Source of the DNA: Siphonodentalium dalli | Lineage: Eukaryota > Mollusca > Scaphopoda > Gadilida > Siphonodentaliidae | Length of the DNA: 64,000 bases | Reading direction: 5' to 3' | Assembly (NCBI GenBank): GCA_032622095.1 | Contig: CP136062.1 | Span: forward strand, 35,404,918-35,468,917 | Shown: piece by piece, positions 43,801 to 58,100 of the stretch | Position numbering within the stretch: position 1 is the stretch's first letter | Layout: each line of letters begins with the position of its first letter | Notes under the pieces: generated by a model | Told to the model about the DNA's origin: nothing | What the model saw: only the letters and a program-made list of their open reading frames with translations | Database searches by the model: none | Made by a program: the position numbers and the translations under genes

Positions 43801-45300
43801 CATGCACGTTCTTCTCAAATGATACGATGAATCAAATCTTGCATGTTAAAAACTGTGATGCCCAGATATATTTGTGAATATCTGTCTGTGTTCTATATAT
43901 AACTTCACGAGGTACAATCGATATGGCACCAATGCGGTCTAACAGGGGTAACTTTTACTTGGAAGATAATGGTGCGGGCTAAAAAAATTTAAAGTGACGC
44001 TGTTGGGAAAGAAAAGGGAGAGGGGCATAACAAAAATGATGAAATAGTTTTGTCGCCGATTTCCACCAAACTTATACATAACCACCTCCATGATATAGCG
44101 CCGTTCGAGTAAGGGGTGCACGGGGTGCACCAACAATCGGTTTAAAAAACTATTGTAGGTCAGATTTCCACCAAATTGATATATTATTCTTCTCCGTGAT
44201 ACAAGGAATATAATCATGTGATTTAAAGACGCCAAATGTGTGCCGTTTGTGTGAAAGATGGGGGTGTTATATATATGATAAGAGTTGCCGATTACCAATT
44301 ACCAACATACTTATTTATAATTATCTCCATTATATCATGCATGTATGAGTCTAATTGAATGTGGTTTAAATATGTCAAAAGTGATGCCGTTCAAGTCATC
44401 CAAAGCTGATACAAATATATTTTGCACTAATTTCCACCAAATTCATGCACGTTCTTCTCTAATGATACGATGAATTAAATCATATTTGGGGTCGGTTTGG
44501 TCATGGATGGCGAGAGGAGATGCACTAGCATTTACAAGTTTGTTCAATTCGCCGATATTCACCAGTCATCTCCCAGTCCATATCCATATCGTTCTAAGGA
44601 GTTTTTGGCGTTCAAATTTCACAATCTCGACAAATGGTCAAGTCACTTGAACAATTATATCTTCTCAACTGTCATATTTATATGGGGATGTAATCAGGGC
44701 ATTCATATAATGAGCTAGCAAAACAGATACATACATGTAGAAGAAAGCATTACAAGTATATTTATCATTCTGATAAAGAGATACATATATTCTTGTAAAC
44801 TGAGGGACCTTGAACCATTGAATATTATATGGCTCATGTATATATCATAACACAATTGAGTCTGTCCCATTCAATGTGGCTTCCACAAAAAATGTTACCA
44901 TTTTGTCAAGAGATATGGAAATGTACAGTGTAGAAGGCATGTTCAAAAATAGTGGTCACAGTGTGCAGTCAAATATATTTTCTTCTGAGATAAAAGAAAA
45001 CACAGTCAGTGGCACATGCCTTTTCAGGATCCTCCAATACTGACATCTGACAAGGGTATATCTGCCCGATACAGAGGATTTCTTTTATATTTTAGAACAG
45101 ACTCATCGCCTAACATAAACAACTCAAAATATCGCTCTGTGTTGGGCACATGTAGCTGAAATACTCGCAGAGCAACAATTCTTTTAAACTGAGAATAATT
45201 GGCCAGTATACAGCACCATGAACATCTGTATCTTCATGAAGATATGATAACCAGGTGTCCTCAAAATCGTTGTCTAACCCACTATATTGACTGATTGAGA
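40886..45300. repeat. Giant inverted repeat of alternating ~150-bp modules
   Basis: The outer parts are inverse copies: TCCTCTGTATCAGGCA near 40890 versus TGCCCGATACAGAGGA near 45065; TTGAACGCCAAAAAnT near 41230 versus the inverse near 44605; GATATAATTGTTCAAGTGAC near 41177 versus its inverse near 44640. The axis lies near 42.7-42.9 kb. Between them, degenerate modules alternate two cores: (i) TTTAAATCACACGATTAGAT with GGAGAAGAATGTGTATCAAT, and (ii) TTTGGTGGAAATCGGCGACT with AACAAATTnTTATCAAATTT. Orientation is forward before ~42.65 kb and reversed after. No transposase. The right arm reaches further (to ~45300) than the left. ORFs here are repeat-derived. Confidence 0.75.
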
Positions 45301-45394
45301 GTTCAGGGTGATAACTCTATTACTCATGTAGAACGTACTTTAACTTTAAATGAAATAATTTACAACTCCACCAGTGATCTGTCAAAACACGTCC

Positions 45395-45510
45395 GTTATT
45401 TAGTCAATATTAATCCTGGATTAATCCTAAGATCAATCTAGTAAACACTTCTTCATAGTCAGTATTAATCCTGGATTAATCCTGAGATCAGTCTTATGTA
45501 TCTTGATTTA
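45395..45510. repeat. ~58-bp tandem duplication
   Basis: TATTAATCCTGGATTAATCC plus TnAGATCAnTCT occurs twice, near 45407 and 45465; the unit itself contains a GGATTAATCC dyad. Confidence 0.8.
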
Positions 45511-45936
45511 ATATAGTAATTCTGCACGTGTGTCCCCCTTGGTTGGGTTTAGATATTAAACCATATCTAATCACCCTCCGATTAAGTATTTATTCATATG
45601 TAATCCTATAGGAATGACCTGGTTAATTAACCACATTTATTATACAGTTTATAGAGTTATCCTGTACCATGTGAACCGTCGTAAATTCTATTGAGAGAGT
45701 TAAAAGTAACATAATGTACAGAAGTCACAAACAGCATTCCTTCCCTCGACTCGACTGAGATATTCTGCCATTTTTAGTTATATAACCAGAACTTCATCGC
45801 TATATATACAACGTGCTGGGCGCTATTTCTGAAATCCAACTCAACAGATGAAGTCACTGTCCATGTCACTCAAAGCGGAAATGCCTCTATAAAACTTTGC
45901 AAAGTTTATACCGCTATGCCTTTAAATTAAACTTAC

Positions 45937-46071
45937 AAACACAAAAGGAAGACCTGTATCTCGTATCCCACGTGGAACCCTTAGTCTCACTGACCACATG
46001 AAATCCCTCGTCACACTGACATGTGGATGGAGAGTTGCCATCACAATGCCCAGGCCAGCACACATCGCATC
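45937..46071 (-). CDS. Exon 3: EGF-like module of large extracellular protein gene
   Basis: A 135-bp exon, phase 1 to 1, acceptor cacttacag|GA and donor GTGTTT|gtaagt, 45 codons. Encodes CDVCWPGHCDGNSPSTCQCD followed by EGFHVVSETKGSTWDTRYR and SSFCV. The C-x2-C-x4-C-x8-C-x-C-x2-G-F spacing is EGF-like. A phase 1-1 single-exon EGF module is typical of shuffled extracellular proteins. The downstream intron starts directly after the last Cys-containing stretch. Confidence 0.8.
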
Positions 46072-46541
46072 CTGTAAGTGAAAACATTAGCAACAAAATT
46101 ATCACCATTGTCAAAACCTTTGGCACACACGGTTATGATATTGGTGTGTTTATGGATGACGACCTGACGTCATGGCTAACGAACAAGAGACAGGACATTT
46201 AAAAAAAAGAAGATCAAGTCCAAATGGCGAGATCTTCTAGTTTCAGGATGTCCTGTCGCGAGTCCATTAACCGACTTAAAACACAGTTTTGAAATATACA
46301 CCGATAAACTACTTTCATAACGGGGAACAATTCAGATAAGTGAGACATATAAGAACGTTTTTCTGTATAATAAATAGTCCTCGACTGAGAACAAAACAAC
46401 GCATATAGTCCATTTAATATAGCTACTATATACAGTTGACGCAATTATCTGTAATCTGGTCACGTTTGCATATAAGATATTTTTGACAAGAAATATTAAT
46501 ATCAATGTGTCCATACGAAGAACAGTAATTCTATTATTATG

Positions 46542-46543
<2 letters not shown>
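46072..46543 (-). other. Intron 2, 3' end
   Basis: Non-coding; a hairpin-like TGGACTTGATC/GATCAAGTCC region near 46216 only. Nothing else. Confidence 0.4.

Positions 46544-46591
<48 letters not shown>
46544..46591. repeat. (AT)24 microsatellite
   Basis: Uninterrupted AT dinucleotides. Confidence 0.95.
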
Positions 46592-46594
<3 letters not shown>

Positions 46595-49500
46595 ACCGTT
46601 TATATAGTACTTGAGCGTAGAGTTGTATATATGATCCCAAAGAATGGAGACATGACTTATAAAACATTCATTTCATACATTTGTAAGTCTAGAGGCCTTT
46701 CGTGCTTAGTATCATTGCACTCTTCAGTAGACTGTTATTGTCGTACGTAATAGACGCAAGGGAGATAACTCTCCCATGCACTTCCGGTTATTACGTCTTT
46801 AGTCAGCATTTAGTTTTGCTTTGAACAGGATTTTGAATAAATCTTCCCGAATCTTGTGATGTATATTGCTCTTGTACAATATATAGAAACAATGCTCAGT
46901 CGTCAGCCATATAAGTAGAAAGTATGTCCCAAAATGGCCGCCAGAATGGACACAATCGAATGAAAATTACATATTTTTCAAAATCCAACAGCTAGTCCCA
47001 GAAGAGTCACAACACACTAGAATTGTGTTAGGACGAATATGGCAGAGTATAAAAGAAACATTTGATCAGAGATGTACGAATTCTCTCTAAATATATCGAT
47101 TTTTCTGCACTCGTTACCTTTAATCGTGTGATATATATTTGTACAATAAACTGTAAAATAAAATTTAATAGCAAAGAAATGATTCTGTGACCTTTTCCAG
47201 AAGCCGAAATATATGTGCGCATAGCAGTCTTACGAATGTGACCTGTCATCGTTTCTTTTGATAGTTACATCATCAAACCTTTCAAATTGCACTGCTATAG
47301 AGCAGTATGAGAGATATTCATAGAGTAATGGGTGAAATATGTAGATTATATTGTCCGTGCCTCAAGCTATTAGTCATAGTTGCCTACGGTCAAGTAATAA
47401 CACACGAATATTTCCGTTTTATCACCAGAATGCATGTTGAATTACTATGGGCGCAATTTATCACAACACAAAGGAGTACCATGTACTCTCTCTAAAAAAC
47501 CTAAACTTGACCCACATTGCATACACACTCTGTCTTTATACCGGGAAATAATATTTGGTAATATTCACCAAGGCCACCTATACGCAATAGGTACTATATT
47601 TTCTGCAACCGCATTATCGTGTTTATTCCTTCTCCCTGATGTTAACAATATCTGCTGGACACACAACCATAACTAGTAACATTGATTCAATGGTGTACGC
47701 TGAAATAACAATTAAACGCTGATCACCTGATATTTTGCACAAGTACATCGTTGGTTTTGGTTAGATATTTTCGAACAACAAGATACTGAAAACTAATACT
47801 GTACATTGCGTAATAGCATATTCCAGTTGCAAGTTGGTGGCTGAAGTAATTTGAATAAAATTGTCAACTAAGACACCGGTTTGGTAGCAGCACGGAAAGT
47901 ATTCGTATATAAAATGTAGGATGTACTGAAAATGTACCATGTACTGTCTATTTGAACTGGTGAGATGGAGTTCCAATCTTTTGAAGAGATGGCGGTTTCT
48001 TTGCAATATAATAACCATTGCAACGTACGTGTATGGTTTATGATCATTAACAGTGTTGAACATTCCTAAAATGTAACTACTATTTATACCGCAAGGATAC
48101 ACATTTAAGTTTCTGCGTTATGTTCAATAATTAATTATCACGATGATGAAACTACCACGCAATGTGTGGCGAAACATTACTTCTTGTGTTGCATGCCAGA
48201 AATTATGAGTTTTTGGACCGGACTGTAAACAGAAAACCCGAACTTTTAAAGACGTAAATCATTGCATTTGACTTCGGTTGAAATGACCGATAAATCCTCC
48301 AGATGGATCTCTTTTAATGATCTGACCTTTAAAGATATTTAACAACAGACTTGTATATTACCAATACGTATTTCCCTACTGGGTGGTTATATAATATGTT
48401 GCTTTCGTCGTGGCATGACTTGGGGTTGTGGCCATTTTGACAGCCATTTCACAGCCCCCACTGTATTATTCTGCCGTGTGACTATATATTCGCTCTCGTA
48501 CTCACATTTCACATAAACTGGTAAAACTGTGTAATTCATATGACTAGATTAAACAAAATAAAAAAGCAAAATGTGACCAGGTCGTTGGGAAACAGTTTTG
48601 GGGTAGGGTTATGTTGTTATAAGTTTTGACCACTTACGACATCCGTATTCGCTAATTCTGCCTATTATAGTGAAGGAGTGAAACTTGTGCAGTTTTAAAA
48701 TAGATAGCTTCGAGAAGCCAGAGCAATCCGACATCTAATACGAGAGTTTGCCTTCAAAATCGTCATTGTTTTAGACCAGTATTTTATTTCATATCCATAT
48801 CTGCGAAATTCATTCGAAGTTCCCCTTTGAATGGGTGCCTTTGATTCGAGATTTGTGTATGGAACAATATTGGGTGATCTTGTATATGTGTGTTTCGGCT
48901 GAAAAATTGTTACAGCATCCAAGTATTTCCATGATTGTGAAAAAAATACAAGCAAAACTTTACACGGAAAAATTGGTGTAACTCAGAAAACTCAACTCCG
49001 ATTTTATGGGACTTTTCGTGACGCGTCCGCTATGGCCTAAATAATATAAAACAATAAGTTTTCCCCGATTTATTTCCTTATTTTTCCACGTTCATGTCTA
49101 ACGTGCATGGACTATTATATCACTACTAACAAAACAAAGCTTTGTTTCGTACATAGGCTATCTGATTTTGTGACGTCACCAATTTTTTACATAACACGAG
49201 GAGCGATTTGTTTTTAGATGCGATCACTTTTGTCGCACGGTAAAACGGTGAGCCTTAATGTCGTAATCGGCTGTCAAGAGGCCAACCCAAATCAGTCGAT
49301 GTGCAACATTCTCCTATTTATATATAAACGTCATCAAATCATTTATTCGTTTTTATTTATATGGGCAATTAGGTCAATAATGAATTTCTAACGGGTTTAC
49401 TCCGGCACTCTACAGTATCAAATTATCGGATACTAGCTCTCCGTCAGGGGAACAGTTTTGGACACTTGTCAGTTGAACAACGTATCTAGGTAGTTTTAAT

Positions 49501-50493
49501 TTTTTTTTTAAATGAACTGAAATCACTTGACCCAGATCTCTACTACATCCCCTATAACCGTACTTGGTGCTGTAGCCATGGTTGATTAAGACTTATTTTG
49601 ACACCGGTGCGAGGTGCCTCATCGTGACAGCCGCAACACGATCTACTTTTATCTCAAAGCTTTAGTTTCCAAATGATGCACAGCAGTTGATCAATACTAC
49701 ATGGTTATGTAGAGACTATACTGTGCGAAAGGAAATAACATAATATTTAATATGGATTAATTATTATCACACGTCTGCATAGCACATACATGCATCTGGT
49801 AATCCATATATATATCCTATTTTCTTGAATATAATGAAAACACATACTTATGAACAAAGCAGAAGATACATTGAGTTCCACGCGAATTCGGTCAATGGGG
49901 AAAGTTACATGATGACGCTGTTTGACGACTGTCGTTGAAATCGACATGATGACATGTTATGAATTAAATGAACATTATGAAATGGACACGCTTCACCATC
50001 TAGCGTGAGTACCTCAAGCAGAGCCCCCCCCCCCATCACGCCAAGTAATAAGTGGTTAGTTTCAGTTCCACTCTCGACAACAGATATAATTATTTATAAT
50101 TACCCCACGAAATATAAGCCTTATGCACGTGAATCTTATTTGGTGGGAATGATTAAAGTGATTTTGATCAGAAATACTTTAAACGCTACAGATACCCCTC
50201 ATGTGATTGGTTTAGCTTTGGCTCGTTAATTACGCTAGGGTATTATCATATTAAATCTGGCTTCCCGCGTTACTGCTTAACATTTAAAGTTATGGTTCTC
50301 TGTTAATCTCCAAATTGGCATTTTGTCTGAATTGGCTCAAAGTACAAACTGAGTTCACATGGAGATTCGATCCGTTTCGTGTTATTTTGTTTTATATTTT
50401 ATTGAACATCCCAAGTACATGTATACATTCAAACAAATAATCTGTCACAGAAATAGTATGATCAAATGGGGATGCATGGGAGCACAAGTCATA
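46592..50493 (-). other. Intron 2, large part without recognised features
   Basis: About 3.9 kb, AT-rich. ORFs of 60-113 codons on both strands (for example 47761-48102 minus) lack domains, strand-like periodicity or fitting splice borders. I see no gene or clear repeat. Confidence 0.45.
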
Positions 50494-51350
50494 CACCCTA
50501 AATCTAGTTGGATGAACGTTGTATACAACTCGTTGGGTGCGAATTTGTTGTATGCTTATTATCCAACAGTTTAGTACGATATACACAACTGATTGCGTGA
50601 ACTGTCTTCTGTGGCATTACTTTCATACCACGTTGGATAAAACCACCATGTGACCGGGTCATCCAATAGCAGCGCGTTTCCGGTGCGAGCGAGCATGCGA
50701 GTTTTTGGCTCCAAATATTTCAAAACAAGATGGACGACTGGGTGAAACAAGTGGGGCAAGACGTCGTGGATATAGCTTTGCCGGTATAGTATACCTTTGT
50801 TATAATTATTCTTTGTACGATACACTGATTATGTAGGCTTTATGTTTTGAGTGTATATTTATTTATATTGCCAAATTTTGAAGTTTACAAATTTACACAA
50901 CTGCTGACGGCACTAATTTGACTAAAGTAGTACCATCATACACTCAACACATAAAGCCTACATAATCAGTGTATCGTACACAGAATAATTATAACAAAGG
51001 TATACTAAACCGGCAAAGCTATCCACGACGTATTGTCCCATTTTACTTTCCAATCAACGTTGGGTAAACTTTCCAATCAACAAATGTCATCCAACCCTAC
51101 CCAACACCCAACAGTTCAATAAACGTAGATAGGTGCTGTGGGCAATTAACGTTGATTGAGTGTTGTGTGAAATTTCATCCATAACGTTGTATAATTAACA
51201 TACAACCGTTGGTAGTAAATATGCAACGTTGTGTAAAAGTGTATCCAACAAAATTGTCATGCAACTTTTCACACAACGTAGATAGGTGCTGTGGGCATAC
51301 AACGGTTGATTGACTGTTGGATAACTTCTTATCCAACTAGATTTAGGGTG
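50494..51350. mobile_element. Non-autonomous TIR DNA transposon, 857 bp
   Basis: CACCCTAAATCTAGTTGGAT at 50494-50513 is exactly inverse to 51331-51350. ATA on each side could be a 3-bp target duplication. Inside is a second inverted repeat (about 50757-50853 versus 50936-51034, with ACACTGATTATGTAGGC and AACAAAGGTATAC cores). GTAGATAGGTGCTGTGGGCA is doubled (51126 and 51278), and several GTTGGnTAAC-like subterminal motifs occur. No transposase ORF. Superfamily uncertain. Confidence 0.75.
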
Positions 51351-51822
51351 ATAGCAACTTAGGTGATGTTCCTTAAATACATGTATTAATATTGAAAACT
51401 AACGTTTGGGAATTCAAGCAATATATACATACACAATGCGGAATATTCCAGAAGTATTTAGGGCAAGGACAAAATAATGTTTCGTGCATGTAGATATCTC
51501 GACTCAGTTCATACGACTGGTGGGGTTCGCTAATTGTAATTGAACTGTTCGTTTATTGTATAACCACAAACAGTAGGGCTCTGTCTGAACCTCTCTGACA
51601 AATGCAATCTGAAACTAATCGAATGGTGTATTGTGCCGCCTCCCGGTGGCTCAGTTGTGAATTCGAACCAACGAAGACATCCACGTAAGCTAATAGTTAC
51701 ATATTAACTACTATCCGAGATGCCGCGGATATATTCTATATCCGGTGTGAAGTTATCTATCGCTATTTGGGTCGCAGTCACAAAATATTATACTTTAATG
51801 AATAAGAACGAAAGATACGTAC
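51351..51822 (-). other. Intron 2, adjacent to exon 2
   Basis: Non-coding. CCCGGTGGCTCAGTTGTGAA near 51637 resembles a tRNA-type A box followed by TTCGAACC, too short to call a SINE. Confidence 0.4.
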
Positions 51823-52017
51823 GCTCACAGTGTTTACGTAGATCGCAGCTTCGTGGGGTGTCCCGTTGGGTTTGAGTCGAACCATCATCGCATTCTTTAA
51901 TATCATATTCATCATCACACGATCTTGACCTTCCTCTATCCTGTATGCTGCTCCCGCATGGTCCTTCGCACTCCGAGTAAGTGGACCAATCTGACCACGG
52001 TTGCCACCCAAGGTTCG
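51823..52017 (-). CDS. Exon 2: thrombospondin type-1 repeat of large extracellular protein gene
   Basis: A 195-bp exon, phase 1 to 1, acceptor tatgttgatag|CG and donor GTGAGC|gtacgt, 65 codons. Encodes a TSP1 module: LGWQPWSDWSTYSECEGPCG holds the W-x-x-W-S-x-W-S-x-C-x-x-x-C-G core with the Trp ladder, then DRGRSRSC, KECD and RSCDLRKHCE give six cysteines. TSP1 repeats are O-/C-glycosylated adhesion modules of extracellular proteins. The last Cys is directly followed by the EGF-like exon. Confidence 0.9.
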
Positions 52018-52124
52018 CTATCAACATATCATCATAATATATACAGTACACGAATTATAGCATGAGTAAATCAGTGTTGTGTAAAGCATGATATAACGTA
52101 ACGCATCAACAGACAACAAACTAG

Positions 52125-55100
52125 TCATTAAAGGTACTCAATCCGATCATACGGTCCCCATCTCATCAAGATACAAAAAACAACATTTCATCAAAATACG
52201 CTTTAGTTATCAGAATCGATAAAAAAAAGGTACTCAATCCGATCACACGGTCCCCATCTCATCAAGATACAAAAAGCAACATTTCTTCAAAATACGTTTT
52301 AGTTATCAGAATCGATTAAAGTTACTCAATCCGATCACACGGTCCCGTATCATCAAGATACAAAAAACTACATTTCTTCAAAATACGTTTTAGTTATCAG
52401 AATCGAATAAAGATACTCAATCCGATCACACGGTCCCCATATCATCAAGATACAAAAAACAACATTTCTCAAAAATACGCTTTAGTTATCAGAATCGATT
52501 AAAGGTACTCAATCCGATCACACGGTCCCTATCTCATCAAGATACAAAAAGCAACATTTCTTCAAAATACGCTTTAGTTATCAGAATCGATTAAAGGTAC
52601 TCAATCCGATCACATGGTCCCCATATCATCAAGATACAAAAAACAACATTTCTTCAAAATACGCTTTAGTTATCAGAATCGATTAAAGGAACTCAATCCG
52701 ATCACACGGTCCCCATCTCATCAAGATACAAAAACCAACATTTCTCAAAAATACGCTTTAGTTATCAGAATCGATTAAAGGAACTCAATCCGATCATACG
52801 GTCCCCATCTCATCAACATACAAAAATCTACATTTCTTCAAAATACGCTTTAGTTATCAGAATCGATTAAAGGTACTCAATCCGATCACACGGTCCCCAT
52901 CTCATCAAGATACAAAAACCAACATTTCTTCAAAATACGCTTTAGTTATCAGAATCGATTAAAGGTACTCAATCCGATCACACGGTCCCCGTATCATCAA
53001 GATACAAAAAAAAACATTTCTTCAAAATACGCTTTAGTTATCAGAATCTATTAAAGGTACTCAATTCGATCACACGGTCCTCATATCATCAAGATACAAA
53101 AAACAACATTTCTCCAAAATACGTTTTAGTTATCAGAATCGATTAAAGGTACTCAATTCGATCACACGGTCCCCATATCATCAAGATACAAAAACTATAT
53201 TTCTTCAAAATACGCTTTAGTTATCAGAATCGATTAAAGGTACTCAATTCGATCACACGGTCCCCATATCATCAAGATACAAAAACTACATTTCTTCAAA
53301 ATACGCTTTAGTTATCAGAATCGATTAAAGGTACTCAATCCGATCACACGGTCCCCATCTCATCAAGATACAAAAACCAACATTTCTCAAAAATACGTTT
53401 TAGTTATCAGAATCGATTAAAGGTACTCAATCCGATCACACGGTCCCCATATCATCAAGATACAAAAACCAACATTTCTTCAAAATACGCTTTAGTTATC
53501 AGAATCGATTAAAGGTACTCAGTCCGATCACACGGTCCCCGTATCATCAAGATACAAAAAACAACATTTCTTCAAAATACGCTTTAGTTATCAGAATCGA
53601 TTAAAGGTACTCAATCCGATCACACGGTCCCCATCTCATCAAGATACAAAAACCAACATTTCTCAAAAATACGTTTTAGTTATCAGAATCGATTAAAGGT
53701 ACTCAATTCGATCACACGGTCCTCATATAATCAAGATACAAAAAACAACTTTTCTTCAAAATACGCTTTAGTTATCAGAATCGATTAAAGGTACTCAATT
53801 CGATCACACGGTCCCCATATCATCAAGATACAAAAACAACATTTCTTCAAAATACGCTTTAGTTATCAGAATCGATTAAAGGTACTCAATCCGATCACAC
53901 GGTCCCCGTATCATCAAGATACAAAAAAAACATTTCTTAAAAATACGCTTTAGTTATCAGAATCGATTAAAGGTACTCAATTCGATCACACGGTCCTCAT
54001 ATCATCAAGATACAAAAAACAACATTTCTCCAAAATACGTTTTAGTTATCAGAATCGATTAAAGGTACTCAATTCGATCACACGGTCCCCATATCATCAA
54101 GATACAAAAACAACATTTCTTCAAAATACGCTTTAGTTATCAGAATCGATTAAAGGTACTCAATTCGATCACACGGTCCTCATATCATCAAGATACAAAA
54201 AACAACATTTCTCCAAAATACGTTTTAGTTATCAGAATCGATTAAAGTTACTCAATCCGATCACACGGTCCCCATATCATCAAGATACAAAAAACAACAT
54301 TTCTTCAAAATACGCTTTAGTTATCAGAATCGATTAAAGGTACTCAATTCGATCACACGGTCCCCATATCATCAAGATACAAAAAACAACATTTCTTCAA
54401 AATACGCTTTAGTTATCAGAATCGATTAAAGGTACTCAATTCGATCACACGGTCCCCATATCATCAAGATACAAAAACAACATTTCTTCAAAATACGCTT
54501 TAGTTATCAGAATCGATTAAAGGTACTCAATTCGATCACACGGTCCTCATATCATCAAGATACAAAAAACAACATTTCTCCAAAATACGTTTTAGTTATC
54601 AGAATCGATTAAAGTTACTCAATCCGATCACACGGTCCCCATATCATCAAGATACAAAAAACAACATTTCTTCAAAATACGCTTTAGTTATCAGAATCGA
54701 TTAAAGGTACTCAATTCGATCACACGGTCCCCATATCATCAAGATACAAAAACAACATTTCTTCAAAATACGCTTTAGTTATCAGAATCGATTAAAGGTA
54801 CTCAATTCGATCACACGGTCCTCATATCATCAAGGTACAAAAAACAACATTTCTCCAAAATACGTTTTAGTTATCAGAATCGATTAAAGTTACTCAATCC
54901 GATCACACGGTCCCCATATCATCAAGATACAAAAAACAACATTTCTTCAAAATACGCTTTAGTTATCAGAATCGATTAAAGGTACTCAATTCGATCACAC
55001 GGTCCCCATATCATCAAGATACAAAAACAACATTTCTTCAAAATACGCTTTAGTTATCAGAATCGATTAAAGGTACTCAATTCGATCACACGGTCCTCAT

Positions 55101-58100
55101 ATCATCAAGATACAAAAAACAACATTTCTCCAAAATACGTTTTAGTTATCAGAATCGATTAAAGTTACTCAATCCGATCACACGGTCCCCATATCATCAA
55201 GATACAAAAAACAACATTTCTTCAAAATACGCTTTAGTTATCAGAATCGATTAAAGGTACTCAATCCGATCACACGGTCCCCGTATCATCAAGATACAAA
55301 AAACAACATTTCTCCAAAATACGTTTTAGTTATCAGAATCGATTAAAGGTACTCAATTCGATCACACGGTCCTCATATCATCAAGATACAAAAAACAACA
55401 TTTCTTCAAAATACGCTTTAGTTATCAGAATCGATTAAAGGTACTCAATCCGATCACACGGTCCCCGTATCATCAAGATACAAAAAACAACATTTCTTCA
55501 AAATACGCTTTAGTTATCAGAATCGATTAAAGGTACTCAATCCGATCACACGGTCCCCGTATCATCAAGATACAAAAAACAACATTTCTTAAAAATACGC
55601 TTTAGTTATCAGAATCGATTAAAGGTACTCAATCCGATCACACGGTCCCCGTATCATCAAGATACAAAAACCAACATTTCTCCAAAATACGTTTTAGTTA
55701 TCAGAATCGATTAAAGGTACTCAATCCGATCACACGGTCCCCATATCATCAAAATACAAAAACTACATTTCTTCAAAATACGCTTTAGTTATCAGAATCG
55801 ATTAAAGGTACTCAATCCGATCACATGGTCCCCGTATCATCAAGATACAAAAAAACAACATTTCTTCAAAATACGCTTTAGTTATCAGAATCGATTAAAG
55901 GTACTCAATCCGATCACACGGTCCCCGTATCATCAAGATACAAAAAACAACATTTCTTCAAAATACGCTTTAGTTATCAGAATCGATTAAAGGTACTCAA
56001 TCCGATCACACGGTCCCCATCTCATCAAGATACAAAAACCAACATTTCTCAAAAATACGTTTTAGTTATCAGAATCGATTAAAGGTACTCAATCCGATCA
56101 CACGGTCCCCATATCATCAAGATACAAAAACCAACATTTCTTCAAAATACGCTTTAGTTATCAGAATCGATTAAAGGTACTCAGTCCGATCACACGGTCC
56201 CCGTATCATCAAGATACAAAAAACAACATTTCTTCAAAATACGCTTTAGTTATCAGAATCGATTAAAGGTACTCAATCCGATCACACGGTCCCCATCTCA
56301 TCAAGATACAAAAACCAACATTTCTCAAAAATACGTTTTAGTTATCAGAATCGATTAAAGGTACTCAATTCGATCACACGGTCCTCATATAATCAAGATA
56401 CAAAAAACAACTTTTCTTCAAAATACGCTTTAGTTATCAGAATCGATTAAAGGTACTCAATTCGATCACACGGTCCCCATATCATCAAGATACAAAAACA
56501 ACATTTCTTCAAAATACGCTTTAGTTATCAGAATAGATTAAAGGTACTCAATCCGATCACACGGTCCCCGTATCATCAAGATACAAAAAAAAACATTTCT
56601 TAAAAATACGCTTTAGTTATCAGAATCGATTAAAGGTACTCAATTCGATCACACGGTCCTCATATCATCAAGATACAAAAAACAACATTTCTCCAAAATA
56701 CGTTTTAGTTATCAGAATCGATTAAAGTTACTCAATCCGATCACACGGTCCCCATATCATCAAGATACAAAAAACAACATTTCTTCAAAATACGCTTTAG
56801 TTATCAGAATCGATTAAAGGTACTCAATTCGATCACACGGTCCCCATATCATCAAGATACAAAAACAACATTTCTTCAAAATACGCTTTAGTTATCAGAA
56901 TCGATTAAAGGTACTCAATTCGATCACACGGTCCTCATATCATCAAGATACAAAAAACAACATTTCTCCAAAATACGTTTTAGTTATCAGAATCGATTAA
57001 AGTTACTCAATCCGATCACACGGTCCCCATATCATCAAGATACAAAAAACAACATTTCTTCAAAATACGCTTTAGTTATCAGAATCGATTAAAGGTACTC
57101 AATCCGATCACACGGTCCCCGTATCATCAAGATACAAAAAATAACATTTCTTAAAAATACGCTTTAGTTATCAGAATCGATTAAAGGTACTCAATTCGAT
57201 CACACGGTCCTCATATCATCAAGATACAAAAAACAGCATTTCTCCAAAATACGTTTTAGTTATCAGAATCGATTAAAGTTACTCAATCCGATCACACGGT
57301 CCCCATATCATCAAGATACAAAAAACAACATTTCTTCAAAATACGCTTTAGTTATCAGAATCGATTAAAGGTACTCAATCCGATCACACGGTCCCCGTAT
57401 CATCAAGATACAAAAAATAACATTTCTTAAAAATACGCTTTAGTTATCAGAATCGATTAAAGGTACTCAATTCGATCACACGGTCCTCATATCATCAAGA
57501 TACAAAAAACAACATTTCTCCAAAATACGTTTTAGTTATCAGAATCGATTAAAGTTACTCAATCCGATCACACGGTCCCCATATCATCAAGATACAAAAA
57601 ATAACATTTCTTCAAAATACGCTTTAGTTATCAGAATCGATTAAAGGTACTCAATTCGATCACACGGTCCTCATATCATCAAGATACAAAAAACAAGATT
57701 TCTCCAAAATACGTTTTAGTTATCAGAATCGATTAAAGGTACTCAATCCGATCACACGGTCCCCGTATCATCAAGATACAAAAAATAACATTTCTTCAAA
57801 ATACGCTTTAGTTATCAGAATCGATTAAAGGTACTCAATTCGATCACACGGTCCTCATATCATCAAGATACAAAAACCAACATTTCTCCAAAATACGTTT
57901 TAGTTATCAGAATCGATTAAAGTTACTCAATCCGATCACACGGTCCCCATATCATCAAGATACAAAAAACAACATTTCTTCAAAATACGCTTTAGTTATC
58001 AGAATCGATTAAAGGTACTCAATCCGATCACACGGTCCCCGTATCATCAAGATACAAAAACCAACATTTCTTCAAAATACGCTTTAGTTATCAGAATCGA

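Noticed and set aside
40886-45300. Protein-coding gene in the ORF-rich stretch 41.3-44.7 kb
   Set aside because: The ORFs translate the same diverged modules in both orientations and carry no domain; they are repeat-derived.
51637-51680. tRNA-derived SINE head (GGTGGCTCAGT and TTCGAACC)
   Set aside because: The two boxes are too close together and no tRNA-like body, tail or second copy is visible.
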